A stretch of DNA of 64,000 bases from Microbacteriaceae bacterium (GTDB taxonomy: Bacteria; Actinomycetota; Actinomycetes; Actinomycetales; Microbacteriaceae), in the NCBI GenBank assembly GCA_025464975.1, contig JAODMT010000005.1, forward strand, positions 1 through 64,000, read 5' to 3'. The notes beneath the pieces were generated by a model. It did no database searches. It worked only from the letters and a program-made list of their open reading frames with translations, and had not been told where the DNA came from. Position 1 is the first letter of the stretch. Every line of letters begins with the position of its first letter. Positions 1 through 8,594 of the stretch are shown here, piece by piece. A program made the translations under genes and the position numbers.

Positions 1-27
1 TCGCCGGTTCAAGTCCGGTCAGGGTCG
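1..27 (+). tRNA. tRNA-Asp, 3' end only (inferred identity)
   Basis: The first 27 bases form the T-arm (stem GCCGG/CCGGT around loop TTCAAGT), the 3' acceptor strand CAGGGTC and a G discriminator. The 5' part and the anticodon lie outside the window. The acceptor sequence and the position directly before tRNA-Phe match the Glu-Asp-Phe tRNA order common in actinobacteria, so Asp is the likely identity. No CCA is encoded. Confidence 0.65.
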
Positions 28-28
28 C

Positions 29-64
29 AAGGCACGGTCATCTCTCGCCAGACGGCCGTGCCTT
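29..64 (+). terminator. Hairpin between the two tRNA genes
   Basis: A perfect 9-bp stem, AAGGCACGG (29-37) and CCGTGCCTT (56-64), closes an 18-nt loop right after the tRNA-Asp end. There is no strong T-run, so it may act as a terminator or as an RNA-processing structure between the tRNAs. Confidence 0.5.
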
Positions 65-85
65 CTGCATAACTTAACAACGCAA

Positions 86-158
86 GGCTCTGTAGCTCAG
101 TTGGTAGAGCGTTCGACTGAAAATCGAGAGGTCACGGGATCGACGCCCGTCGGAGCCA
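86..158 (+). tRNA. tRNA-Phe (GAA anticodon)
   Basis: A complete cloverleaf: acceptor GGCTCTG pairs with CGGAGCC, the D-arm contains AGCTCAGTTGGTAGAGC, and the anticodon stem TTCGA/TCGAG flanks loop CTGAAAA with anticodon GAA. The T-stem is ACGGG/CCCGT. The T-loop reads ATCGACG, so position 54 is A rather than the usual T. The discriminator is A and CCA is not encoded. Confidence 0.95.
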
Positions 159-160
159 CT

Positions 161-201
161 GTCCCGCTTTCCGGCTTCTACGGGGGGTGGGACTCTTTTT
201 T
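161..201 (+). terminator. Intrinsic terminator of tRNA-Phe
   Basis: GTCCCGC (161-167) pairs with GTGGGAC (187-193, one G-T pair), and a run of T residues follows (196-201). It lies 2 bases after the tRNA end, as expected for a rho-independent terminator of a tRNA unit. Confidence 0.8.
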
Positions 202-202
202 A

Positions 203-626
203 TGCGCGGTCGCGTTTTTTTGCGCGGTCGCGGCCACGGCCGGTTCAGCATCGTTTGCCGACATTTCATGCAAGCGCGGTGTGATTGAGGGCACCCGCTA
301 CCGGTTGGTACATACAGCGTCACCGCAGCGCCAGCGCGCGACGTCGACCGACGTTTGGGCAGGCCCGTTCATCTGCGCGGGGGTGGTCTGCAGTCACCTC
401 CGGACCGGCCGATGCGCCTGGCGCCAGTCCCGTGCTCACGACGGTCGTAGCTGGCGGAGCCGGCGGAGCCTCCTAGCTGGCGGTTCCTTGGGACTTGCTT
501 CTCGTGCTTCTGCTCGTCGCCCGCCATCGTTGGCGCGCTCATCACTGCTCGGCGTTTCGCGCCGCCAGCGGCCTGCCCGCAAAGTGCCATTACGATTGGG
601 TTACGCAACGGTGATTGAAGGTGATG
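203..626. other. Long intergenic region, no convincing gene
   Basis: No frame here has both protein-like composition and a ribosome binding site. The only structure seen is a direct repeat GCGCGGTCGCG (204-214 and again from 221) around a T-run. The rest is presumably the upstream region of the ROK regulator. Confidence 0.4.
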
Positions 627-1886
627 ATGCCCCGCGGATCAAATCTGCCGGCAGTCGCCGGCTTCAACGAGACGGTCGTGCTCGATCAGATCCGTCGATC
701 CGACGACGGTGTCAGCCGCGTCGAGTTGGTCGCCCTGACGGGACTGTCGCCACAGACGATCAGTAACGTGACGCGAAAACTGCTGCAGCGGGGCCTTGTT
801 CACGAAACCGGCAAATTAGTCGGGGGTCCGGGCGCCCCGCGGACGATCCTTCAGCTCAACCCGGTTGGTGGTTTCGCCATCGGCGTGCACATCGATCCAG
901 TTGTGATCACCTGCGTCCTGCTTGACCTCGAAGGCAATCTCGTCGCGCATTCGCACTTACGCGCACCGTCTGTCGCTATCGAAGATCCGGAAGAAGGGAT
1001 TGCTGCGATCGCCGCGGCTGTTGACAAGCTCATTGTGAGCACTGCCGTACCCCGCGACCGCGTGATCGGCCTCGGCGTGGCCGTCCCGGGCCCAGTCGAT
1101 GCAGAACGCGGCCGTGTGGTGAAGCCACCGTTGATGCTCCCATGGAGCGAATTTCCGCTCAGGGAGTCGCTTGAGACGGCCATCGGTTTGCCGACATTGA
1201 TGATCAAAGATGTCACAGCAGCTGCCGTCGCCGAGCGTTGGATGAACGCTGAAAACCCCAGCCGCAATTTCGTGTTTTTTTACTATGGCACCGGCGTCGG
1301 GGTCGGAATGGTCTTGAACGACGAAGTGCACAACGGGGCATCCGGCAATTCCGGGAATGCCGGGCACTTTCGCATTGCACAGGATGGACCGATATGCCGC
1401 TGCGGTCGACGCGGCTGCTTCAGCCAGGCGGTTCGCCCCGCTCGACTTGTCAACCAAGCACAACAGCTCGGCCTCCTCGATGCTGCGGCGGCTACGACCG
1501 ATTTACACTCCGTCTTCGGACTATTCGAGCAGCTCGTAGCGTCTGCGGAGGAGGGCGAACCTCGCGCCCGCCAGCTGCTGATCGGCAGCGTCGAAGCGAT
1601 CGGAGCGTTTATCGTCAACGTCACCAATCTTCTCGACGTTGATCGGATTGTCTTCGGGGGCCCTTACTGGTCGACAGTTGAAAAATTCTTTCACCGCGAG
1701 TTGCAGGAACGAACTCGTTTCTCAGAAATCGATAATCTTTCTCATTCAGTGAATGTGGTCAGTAGCGTTGTCGGGAAAGACGTAGTCGCAGTCGGTGCGG
1801 CGTGTTTGGTACTGGCCGGAACATTTTCACCCCATTCGTCAAAATTGCAGATCGCCCCCGCTGCAATGAAGGTGGGAGCCCGCTAG
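627..1886 (+). CDS. ROK-family transcriptional regulator
   Basis: The protein has an N-terminal winged helix-turn-helix (about residues 10-70, with the phrase SRVELVALTGLSPQTISNVT) followed by a ROK sugar-kinase-like domain. The kinase phosphate-binding Asp-Gly pattern is not kept, and the domain reads as a sugar sensor. The zinc motif CxCGxxGC is present as CRCGRRGC, but the Glu usually found just after it is replaced (FSQ). Start: ATG 627 has GAAGG five bases upstream; an in-frame TTG at 615 is the alternative. It points at the sugar ABC genes, which converge on it, and probably controls them and the dehydratase at 5343. A repressor role and a sugar or sugar-acid ligand are inference. Confidence 0.85.
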   Translation: MPRGSNLPAVAGFNETVVLDQIRRSDDGVSRVELVALTGLSPQTISNVTRKLLQRGLVHETGKLVGGPGAPRTILQLNPVGGFAIGVHIDPVVITCVLLDLEGNLVAHSHLRAPSVAIEDPEEGIAAIAAAVDKLIVSTAVPRDRVIGLGVAVPGPVDAERGRVVKPPLMLPWSEFPLRESLETAIGLPTLMIKDVTAAAVAERWMNAENPSRNFVFFYYGTGVGVGMVLNDEVHNGASGNSGNAGHFRIAQDGPICRCGRRGCFSQAVRPARLVNQAQQLGLLDAAAATTDLHSVFGLFEQLVASAEEGEPRARQLLIGSVEAIGAFIVNVTNLLDVDRIVFGGPYWSTVEKFFHRELQERTRFSEIDNLSHSVNVVSSVVGKDVVAVGAACLVLAGTFSPHSSKLQIAPAAMKVGAR

Positions 1887-2027
1887 TCAGACACCCATTC
1901 TCAGGGGCCTGATGTTGTCACGATCTGACGTGAACACCCCGTCGGTGCGACGCGAGTACGCATGCCACCAACGGGAGGACGGGAGGCCGACCTCTCCCTG
2001 AGCACAAGCTCCGGATGCGGCTCCCGA

Positions 2028-2864
2028 TCATCCTTTCACCGCGCCGGCCAGTGCCGACGGCCCACCCACCCCTCGAGAGATGATGACGTAGAGCACCAGA
2101 ACGGGAATGGAGTAAACGAGTGAATAGGCTGCCAGCTGACCGTAAGCGATCGCGCCATTCTCTCCGAAGAACGTATAGATACTCACGGCAGCCGGCTGGT
2201 TCGCCGGGCTGAGCAACAGAACGAATGGGATGAAGAAATTGCCCCAGGAGTGAATGAAGACGTAGATGAAAACCACCGCGATGCCGGGGCGCATCAACGG
2301 CACCACCACTGAACGAAGCGTGCGCATGCTGGAAGCGCCATCCATCCATGCCGCCTCTTCCAGCGAAGCTGGAACACCGTCTACGAAATTCTTTGTCATC
2401 CAAATCGCTATCGGAAGTGACGAGGCCGCCATGAAGAAGATTGTGCCGAGCAATGAGTCGACCAGGCCGACGCGCACGAAGAGGCTGTAAACGGGAACCA
2501 TCATCGCTGTGATCGGCAGTCCCGTCGCGAACAACACCCCATACAGAAACGGCTTGTTGAATCGTGTCTTGAACCGTGACAGCGGGTACGCGGCCAGAAT
2601 CGCCACAACAACCGTGATCAGAGCGCTACCGGCCGAGATCAGAAAACTGTTCCAGAGCGGCACAAATGATAAGGCAGGCGTGAGCACCTCAGTGAAGTTG
2701 CGAAGCGTAGGAGTCCCCGGAAGCTCGGCGCTCAGACTTGCCCTGCTGTTAAACGACGCGAGAACCAACCAGACGAGAGGCGCGATGAACGTCAGAGCAA
2801 TCAGGAGAAGGACCACGTTTGAGGTCAGGCGCAATCCGCGCCCTGATGGAGACGACAGACTCAT
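2028..2864 (-). CDS. Carbohydrate ABC transporter permease, MalG type
   Basis: Inner-membrane permease of a CUT1 sugar importer, 278 residues with about six hydrophobic segments. The cytoplasmic EAA loop that contacts the ATPase is present near the C-terminal third (EEAAWMDGAS and following). The ATG at 2864 is chosen because it lies one base after the stop of the upstream permease; a longer reading to 2960 would overlap that gene by about 95 bases. It is the third gene of the binding protein-permease-permease operon. No ATPase gene lies nearby, so the importer probably uses a shared MsiK-like ATPase, as is known for actinobacterial CUT1 systems. Confidence 0.9.
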   Translation of the reverse strand: MSLSSPSGRGLRLTSNVVLLLIALTFIAPLVWLVLASFNSRASLSAELPGTPTLRNFTEVLTPALSFVPLWNSFLISAGSALITVVVAILAAYPLSRFKTRFNKPFLYGVLFATGLPITAMMVPVYSLFVRVGLVDSLLGTIFFMAASSLPIAIWMTKNFVDGVPASLEEAAWMDGASSMRTLRSVVVPLMRPGIAVVFIYVFIHSWGNFFIPFVLLLSPANQPAAVSIYTFFGENGAIAYGQLAAYSLVYSIPVLVLYVIISRGVGGPSALAGAVKG

Positions 2865-2865
2865 T

Positions 2866-3795
2866 TCAGTCAACTTCCGGCTTGAGGGCTCTGATGTAGA
2901 TGAACGAGAAGACAGCGCCAACCAAAAGCAGGATGGTCGCGATGGCGGTGCCATACCCAAGTTGCGAGAATTTGAATGCTTCTTGGTACGCGAGCAATGG
3001 CAGGGTCGTGCTTGCCGTTCCGGGGCCGCCGGCGGTCATCACAAAGATCAGTGTGAAAACCGAGAGCGTCTGGAGTGTGGTCAGCATCAGGTTGGTTGAA
3101 ATGCTTCCGCGAATCATCGGCACGGTGATGAGAAAGAAGCGCTTCGCGCCGGAAGCTCCGTCCATTTCGGCCGCCTCGGTGATCTCCGGTGGCACATCCT
3201 GCAACGCTGCCGAGTAGACCAGCATCGAGAAGGCAGTACCCCGCCAAATGTTGGCGAGGATCACCGAAAGCATCGGGAAAGTGAACAACCAGTTCGGCCC
3301 GTCGATGCCGACGAGGCTGAGCAGGTTGTTCAGCGTGCCCTGTTCGCTGAAGAACGCGTAGGCGGCAAACGCACTGACGATCTCTGGCAGCACCCATGCC
3401 GCGACAACGGCGGTTCCGACAATCGCGCTGACCACGCTGCCGCCCGACCGCATGAGCGCTGCCAGGAGCATTCCAACCACATTCTGGCCGATCACTGCTG
3501 AGCCGAAAATGAAGACGATGGTGAGGATGACCGCACCCGGGAATCCGGGACTTTTGAAGAGGTTGACGTAGTTGTCGAATCCGACGAACGAGGGGTTCTG
3601 TGCTGCGGCCCCGGTCAGCGCCGAGTTGGTGAATGAGCCGTAGAACGAGGAAATGATCGGCCCGAGCAGAAAGATGGCGATGAGCACAATGGACGGGAGG
3701 AGGGGAAGAGAGCGGGCCACCTTGCGTGCCCGAAGAACTCGAGTCCTCCGGGCACGCAGTGGATGATCCGCCGGGGTGGTGGCGGAGGAAGTCAT
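2866..3795 (-). CDS. Carbohydrate ABC transporter permease, MalF/UgpA type
   Basis: Integral membrane partner of the MalG-type permease. It has a basic N-terminal tail, six or so hydrophobic helices and an EAA motif (EITEAAEMDGASG). The 309-residue length is usual for the family. It begins 7 bases after the binding-protein gene and ends one base before the next permease, so the three genes are almost certainly one transcript. The sugar carried cannot be read from the sequence; the neighbouring dehydratase suggests a sugar acid or an oligosaccharide yielding one. Confidence 0.9.
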   Translation of the reverse strand: MTSSATTPADHPLRARRTRVLRARKVARSLPLLPSIVLIAIFLLGPIISSFYGSFTNSALTGAAAQNPSFVGFDNYVNLFKSPGFPGAVILTIVFIFGSAVIGQNVVGMLLAALMRSGGSVVSAIVGTAVVAAWVLPEIVSAFAAYAFFSEQGTLNNLLSLVGIDGPNWLFTFPMLSVILANIWRGTAFSMLVYSAALQDVPPEITEAAEMDGASGAKRFFLITVPMIRGSISTNLMLTTLQTLSVFTLIFVMTAGGPGTASTTLPLLAYQEAFKFSQLGYGTAIATILLLVGAVFSFIYIRALKPEVD

Positions 3796-3802
3796 GAAGC
3801 GG

Positions 3803-5161
3803 CTATTTGCCCTTCGTCGTATTGTCGGCCCCGACGATTCCCGTCACGGCATTGTCATAGGCCTTCGCCGCGTCCGCCGGACTTTGTTGCCCGGTCATGA
3901 CAGCTTCAGTTGCCACCTGGATCTGGCTGGAGACTTGTGCGTACTGTGAGGTCGCCGGGCGGAAATGGGTGTCGGGTATCAATCCGGCGAAGAATGCCGC
4001 GTTCTTGTCAGACGCGAGGTAACCCGGGTCCGTTGCCACATCGTGGCGAACCGGGATCAAGCTGTAATTGATGGCCAGTTTCTTCGCATTGTCTTTATTC
4101 AGCGCGGTGGAAATGAAGCTGAAGGCCGCGTCTTGCGCCTTCGTTTTGCCCCCAACAGCCAACGTCCAGCCGCCCGACACGCTGTTCTGCCCGTGCGCCT
4201 GACCCGCTTCGGTTGGCATTGCTGCCACGGCCATGACGTTCTTCCACTCGGGCCACGGTGTGGCTGCAGTCGCGCCCCAGTTCTGCGGAATGTACGAGCC
4301 ATCGAGATCGATGGCGAGCTTTCCGGCAGGCAGATCTTGCGTGCGAACCTGCGTCGAATAGTTGGTGCTGCTAGTCACCTGTGGGCCGTAGCCGAGCTTC
4401 TCGCTATACACGGTGTCGACGAATCCAAGCGAATGGACGAATCCCGTGGACCCGGTCAGCCATTTGCCGGAAGTGTCAGTGAGCCCGCCGTTCTTGGCGC
4501 CGTAGTCAAGCATCAAGAAGCCCTGCGTGCTACTGCCTTCGCCGTTCGCCGTTCCCGAATAGACGTTCAAGGGCGTCACGTCGGGAACTTTCGATTTGAT
4601 GGTGCGTGCCGTGTTCAGCACGTCATCCCACGTTTTCGGCTGCCACGGGACAGCAATCCCGGCCTTGGCGAAGATTTCTTTGTTGTACCAAAGAGCCCGC
4701 GCGTCCGTGCCGACCGATACCCCGTACGTCTTGCCATCACTGCCCTGGCCGGCCCGCTTGACGCTGTCGCTGTACTGCGACCAATCGCCCCACCCGGCAA
4801 GGTTTGCGTCCAGCGGCGCAAGGTACCCCGCCTCCGCATCGGACTTCAACTGAAAGCTGTCTTCGTAAATGACGTCCGGCGCAGTCGACGGGTTGCTGTT
4901 CATTAGCGCCAGCTTCGTGTAGTAGTCGGTGACTGCACCCTTTATTGGCTCGAGATCGACCTTGATGTTCGGGTTCGATTTTTCAAACTGTGCGGTCACG
5001 TCAGTGAACCATGAAACCAAGGCCGCACTATTGGAGTCGGAGTAGACGACCTTGATTGTTTTCGGCGCATCACCTTGACCCTGGCTAGAGCCGCTGCATC
5101 CGGTCAGTGCGGCGGACACTGCTAGCACAGCGGCGGCCGCCCCGATCATCTTGTTCTTCAT
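3803..5161 (-). CDS. Sugar ABC transporter substrate-binding lipoprotein
   Basis: An extracellular solute-binding protein of family 1 type, about 452 residues. It starts with a lipoprotein signal peptide (MKNKMIGAAAAVLAVSAA followed by lipobox LTGC), so it is tethered to the outer face of the membrane. Conserved family pieces include IKVVYSD, a WFTDVTAQFEKSNPNIKV-type early helix, and the ALWYNKEIFAKAGI stretch. The start is ATG 5161, four bases from AAGGAG; ATG 5164 is too close to that site. It heads the importer operon and is divergent from the dehydratase at 5343. Confidence 0.9.
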   Translation of the reverse strand: MKNKMIGAAAAVLAVSAALTGCSGSSQGQGDAPKTIKVVYSDSNSAALVSWFTDVTAQFEKSNPNIKVDLEPIKGAVTDYYTKLALMNSNPSTAPDVIYEDSFQLKSDAEAGYLAPLDANLAGWGDWSQYSDSVKRAGQGSDGKTYGVSVGTDARALWYNKEIFAKAGIAVPWQPKTWDDVLNTARTIKSKVPDVTPLNVYSGTANGEGSSTQGFLMLDYGAKNGGLTDTSGKWLTGSTGFVHSLGFVDTVYSEKLGYGPQVTSSTNYSTQVRTQDLPAGKLAIDLDGSYIPQNWGATAATPWPEWKNVMAVAAMPTEAGQAHGQNSVSGGWTLAVGGKTKAQDAAFSFISTALNKDNAKKLAINYSLIPVRHDVATDPGYLASDKNAAFFAGLIPDTHFRPATSQYAQVSSQIQVATEAVMTGQQSPADAAKAYDNAVTGIVGADNTTKGK

Positions 5162-5225
5162 CATGCTCCTTTGCGAGATGCCGGTCGCTTGCGTCCCCAG
5201 TGATAGCGACGACCCGGTTAAACAA

Positions 5226-5254
5226 TTACTACAATAAATAGATGAACTCGTCAA
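5226..5254 (-). promoter_or_regulatory. Candidate promoter of the sugar importer operon
   Basis: On the minus strand TTGACG (complement of 5249-5254) is followed after 17 bases by a weak AT-rich -10 (TAGTAA). The stretch is far more AT-rich than its surroundings. Predicted transcription would begin near 5219, leaving a leader of about 58 bases. Confidence 0.4.
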
Positions 5255-5284
5255 ATTAGTAGCATTTTGGAGAGCACCCCCGGT

Positions 5285-5333
5285 TTGACACCGGACCAGG
5301 ATGAGCCATACCGTCAGGGATTGGAGTTAATCC
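5285..5333 (+). promoter_or_regulatory. Candidate promoter and dyad before the dehydratase gene
   Basis: TTGACA (5285-5290) is followed 18 bases later by TACCGT (5309-5314). Immediately downstream, GGATT (5318-5322) and AATCC (5329-5333) form a dyad with a 6-base centre, well placed for a repressor such as the ROK protein. The assignment is by pattern only. Confidence 0.35.
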
Positions 5334-5342
5334 ATTTACTAG

Positions 5343-6704
5343 ATGGTAACCACGGCCCACAACCCTCACGCCGCACGATCGGACCAACCTATGACTACGC
5401 TCGCCAGCGCCGAAGCCGGGCAAGCAATCCCACCGGAGGCACCTGCCATTTTGGCAAGAGCTCCGTGGAGCACTACCCGTGAGTCCCGGTTGCGCATCAC
5501 GAACGTTCGAACGTTCATGACTGCACCCCAAGGCGTTCCGTATCTGATTGTGCGCGTCGAAACGAACGAACCGGGTCTTTACGGTCTCGGGTGCGCGAGC
5601 GATCCGCAGCGTACTCATGCCGTGCGATCTGTTGTCGAGGACTACTACAGGCCGACGCTTCTCGGGCGCGACCCAGCTGATATCGAAGACATTCATCGCC
5701 TCCTTCTGAACTCCGGCTACTGGCGGGGCGGATCAATCCAAGGCAACGCGCTTGGCGCAATCGACGTTGCCCTCTGGGATCTCAAAGGCAAAGCGGCCTC
5801 GATGCCGCTGTATTCGTTGCTCGGAGGTCAAGCCCGAATGCACGCCGAAACCTATACGCACGTTCACGGCCATACTGCCGCCGAAATTGTCGACCGGATC
5901 GAGAAACGACGGGACGACGGCTACCGTCACTTCCGGGTTCAGGTCACCGTTCCCGGATCCGACACCTATGGCACCACTTCGACCGGGGTATTCGGTCAAT
6001 CGTCAGATCTTCGCAACGGAACTTGGGATGCGCTGAGTTACCTGACGTATGTGCCCAAGGTCCTCTGCGATGTGCGGGAGCTCATCGGCGACGGAGTCGA
6101 ATTGCTGCACGATGCCCATCAGCGTCTTTCTATCGCGCAGGCCCGACAGTTCGCGCGAGCGGTCGAACCTGCCCGATTGTTTTTTCTCGAAGATGTGCTT
6201 GCCCCCGAGGACATCGAGTGGTTTCCACAACTTCGTGCATCAACCACCACACCCCTCGCGGTGGGTGAGGTTTTCGGCGACGTTCACCAATACCTCCGCC
6301 TCATTGAAACGCGAAGTGTGGACTTCATTCGGATCCGAATACCGACACTCGGAGGGATAACTCCGGTGCGAAAACTAGTGGCCGCTGCCGAGCTCTTCGG
6401 GATCCGTACCGCCCCGCACGGCCCTGGCGACGTGAGCCCGGTAGGTCAAGCCGCCAACCTTGCACTGAACATTTCGGCACCCAACTTCGGCATCCAAGAG
6501 GCCGCCGCCTTCCGAGACGAAACGATCGATGTCTTTCCAGGCACTTTCGTTCCTCAACACGGTGTCCTCATTCCCAGCGAAACGCCTGGCCTTGGCGTCG
6601 ACTTCGATGAGCGCCTAGCAGCGCGATTCCCTGCCCCCGCCCCGCTAGAACATGACCGGTGGGCAATGTTGAGGAACACCGACGGCAGCGTGCAACGACC
6701 GTAA
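5343..6704 (+). CDS. Mandelate racemase/enolase-superfamily sugar-acid dehydratase (RspA/ManD type)
   Basis: The protein has the two-domain layout of the enolase superfamily: an N-terminal capping domain (about residues 50-165) and a TIM barrel. Barrel motifs resemble the RspA/mannonate dehydratase branch: LLHDAHQRLS, FFLEDVLAPED, TPLAVGEVF and the late HGPGDVSPVG. The family dehydrates aldonic acids such as D-mannonate or D-gluconate with Mg2+. The N-terminal 45 or so residues before RITNVRTF are not conserved-looking and no clear Shine-Dalgarno marks ATG 5343, so a later start (ATG 5391 or beyond) is possible. Divergent from the importer operon, which suggests that the imported compound feeds this enzyme. 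Exact substrate unknown. Confidence 0.8.
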   Translation: MVTTAHNPHAARSDQPMTTLASAEAGQAIPPEAPAILARAPWSTTRESRLRITNVRTFMTAPQGVPYLIVRVETNEPGLYGLGCASDPQRTHAVRSVVEDYYRPTLLGRDPADIEDIHRLLLNSGYWRGGSIQGNALGAIDVALWDLKGKAASMPLYSLLGGQARMHAETYTHVHGHTAAEIVDRIEKRRDDGYRHFRVQVTVPGSDTYGTTSTGVFGQSSDLRNGTWDALSYLTYVPKVLCDVRELIGDGVELLHDAHQRLSIAQARQFARAVEPARLFFLEDVLAPEDIEWFPQLRASTTTPLAVGEVFGDVHQYLRLIETRSVDFIRIRIPTLGGITPVRKLVAAAELFGIRTAPHGPGDVSPVGQAANLALNISAPNFGIQEAAAFRDETIDVFPGTFVPQHGVLIPSETPGLGVDFDERLAARFPAPAPLEHDRWAMLRNTDGSVQRP

Positions 6705-6766
6705 CAACATGGACCGAAACTGGCTGCTGATGGTCGTCGAGGTCGGCGCCCTCGTAGGTTTTGCGG

Positions 6767-7804
6767 TTAGCGAGTTGCGGTGTGCTCGTGGCGCCGGGCG
6801 GCCCCGGTGGATTCGCGCACGACCAGCTGCCCGGGAACGAGCCGCTGATGACCAGCGCGCGTACCTGACTCAAGGCATTCGACGAGATACCGCATCGCCT
6901 CGCGACCCATTTCATGGGGGGGCGGACTTACCGTTGTGAGCGATGGAACGCTAGTCTCTGCGGTCTCCACCGACGAGAGCAGAGCGACGATGGAGATGTC
7001 GTCGGGCACCGCCAGCCCGGAGCGGGTGATGCCATCCACGACGCCCACGAGAGCCTTCTCGTTGACGCTCACGATCGCGGTCACCTCCGGTCGCTCTCGC
7101 GACAGGGTCACGAAGGCGTCAGAGCCGGCTCGGAACTGAGGGTCGCAGGCCACGGAGACCAGGTCGAGCTCGAGGGCGAGGGCCGCCGTCTCCATGGCGA
7201 GCTGCATTTTCAGCGCCAGACCGTACCCCTTCTCGATCGTTGACCGGGAATGGTTTATGAAGGCGACCGCCCTGTGGCCGATTGATTCCAGGTGGGCCAG
7301 AGCATCCCGCGCGGTGCCGTCAAAGTCCGTGTCGACGTACGGGGCGTCTCCTTCGAGTCCAGAGCGGCCGATACTGGAGAACGGAATGCCGGCGTCGGTC
7401 AGGAAGCGCACCCGCGGGTCATTCTGGCGGACCTCCATGAGGATGACGCCTTCGACCAGTCCCTGCTGGGTCAGCTCCTCGAGCCCGTCGATGTCTTCAA
7501 CGGCGGTGGTCCAGAGCAGCATGTTGTAGCCCGCTTCCCGCGCTTGCGCCGCTGCGGCCCCGATGTGATCAAGGCCCGACAGGTTCACACCGCGTTCCAG
7601 CAGCGGATAGAGCATCGCAATGATCCCGCTTCGCTTCGACGCCAAGCCTCGAGCCAGCGCGTTCGGCGAGTAGTCGAGCTCTCGCATCGCGGCGCGCACC
7701 CGCTCTCGAACATCGTCGGAGATCGGGCGGATGCCGCTCAAGGTATATGACACGGTGCTGCGCGAGACGCCCGCCTTGCGTGCGACATCTGCCATAGTCG
7801 CCAT
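6767..7804 (-). CDS. LacI-family transcriptional regulator
   Basis: The N-terminus is a typical LacI DNA-binding head (MATMADVARKAGVSRSTVSY) with a hinge helix (SPNALARGL), followed by a periplasmic-binding-protein-like sensor domain. The 345-residue length is normal. ATG 7804 places the helix-turn-helix at the extreme N-terminus, as the family requires, with GAGAGG about ten bases upstream. It is the last gene of an operon with the ThuA and Gfo/Idh/MocA genes, so it is probably autoregulatory and controls that operon in response to a sugar. Confidence 0.92.
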   Translation of the reverse strand: MATMADVARKAGVSRSTVSYTLSGIRPISDDVRERVRAAMRELDYSPNALARGLASKRSGIIAMLYPLLERGVNLSGLDHIGAAAAQAREAGYNMLLWTTAVEDIDGLEELTQQGLVEGVILMEVRQNDPRVRFLTDAGIPFSSIGRSGLEGDAPYVDTDFDGTARDALAHLESIGHRAVAFINHSRSTIEKGYGLALKMQLAMETAALALELDLVSVACDPQFRAGSDAFVTLSRERPEVTAIVSVNEKALVGVVDGITRSGLAVPDDISIVALLSSVETAETSVPSLTTVSPPPHEMGREAMRYLVECLESGTRAGHQRLVPGQLVVRESTGAARRHEHTATR

Positions 7805-7838
7805 ACCCGAATCGCCTCTCCGCCCGTTCACCCTCGGT

Positions 7839-8594
7839 TCAGGCCGCGAACCAGCCAAGCGGATGCTGGTCCGCGGTGAGCTGACGCCGGGGCGCCACCG
7901 GCGCAGCCCATCGCACGGCGTTGGCCAGCACTCGATGGATGTCGGCGTGGTGGTAGACAGGAAAGTCCTGGTCGCCGGGCGAGAAGTAGAACACCTTTCC
8001 AAGCCCTCTCGTGTAGGTGACTCCAGACCGGAAGACCTCGCCGCCGGCGAACGTCGAGAGGAAGACCGTCTCGTCCGGGGTCGGAATGTCGAAGTATTCG
8101 CCGTACATCTCCTGTTCCGGGATCAGGATGGGGCTTGGTACGCCTTCGGCGATCGGATGCGTCGGTGCGACGGTCCACACCAGCTCGCGCTCCCCGTCGT
8201 TGCGCCATTTGAGCGAGCAGCTGCTTCCCATGAGCCGCTTGAAGATCTTCGAGAAGTGCCCGGAATGCAGCACGAGGATTCCCATCCCCGCATGAACCGC
8301 GGCCTGAACTCGATCGACTACCTCATCCGATACCTGATCATGACCGATGTGGCCCCACCAAAGCAGCACATCCGTTTCGTCGACGACATACTGAGGTAGC
8401 CCGTTCTCCGGCTGAGACATCAGCGCCACCCGGATGTCGGCATCCGCGCCGAGTAGGTCGGTGAGGCCACCGGCGATGGCGCCGTGGATGCCGTCGGGGT
8501 AGATCCGCGCGACCAGTTCGTCGCCCCTCGTTTCATGAATGTTCTCATTCCACACGGTGACCCGGACGCTGCGCGCGGCCTCATTGGCGTTCAT
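7839..8594 (-). CDS. ThuA-domain protein (trehalose-utilisation type)
   Basis: A 251-residue ThuA-like protein, a fold related to class I glutamine amidotransferases. It begins [12 protein letters not shown], the usual first strand of ThuA, and contains the [19 protein letters not shown] and [19 protein letters not shown] stretches and an [12 protein letters not shown] segment. ThuA proteins act in oxidation of trehalose-like disaccharides together with dehydrogenases. ATG 8594 overlaps the stop of the upstream oxidoreductase by four bases, giving translational coupling. This pair plus the LacI gene looks like a small glycoside-oxidation operon. Confidence 0.88.
   Translation of the reverse strand: MNANEAARSVRVTVWNENIHETRGDELVARIYPDGIHGAIAGGLTDLLGADADIRVALMSQPENGLPQYVVDETDVLLWWGHIGHDQVSDEVVDRVQAAVHAGMGILVLHSGHFSKIFKRLMGSSCSLKWRNDGERELVWTVAPTHPIAEGVPSPILIPEQEMYGEYFDIPTPDETVFLSTFAGGEVFRSGVTYTRGLGKVFYFSPGDQDFPVYHHADIHRVLANAVRWAAPVAPRRQLTADQHPLGWFAA

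Noticed and set aside
101-766. 221-codon frame starting inside tRNA-Phe
   Set aside because: It overlaps the tRNA and terminator, has no ribosome binding site and reads as low-complexity Arg/Ser-rich protein, a GC-frame artefact overlapping the ROK gene.
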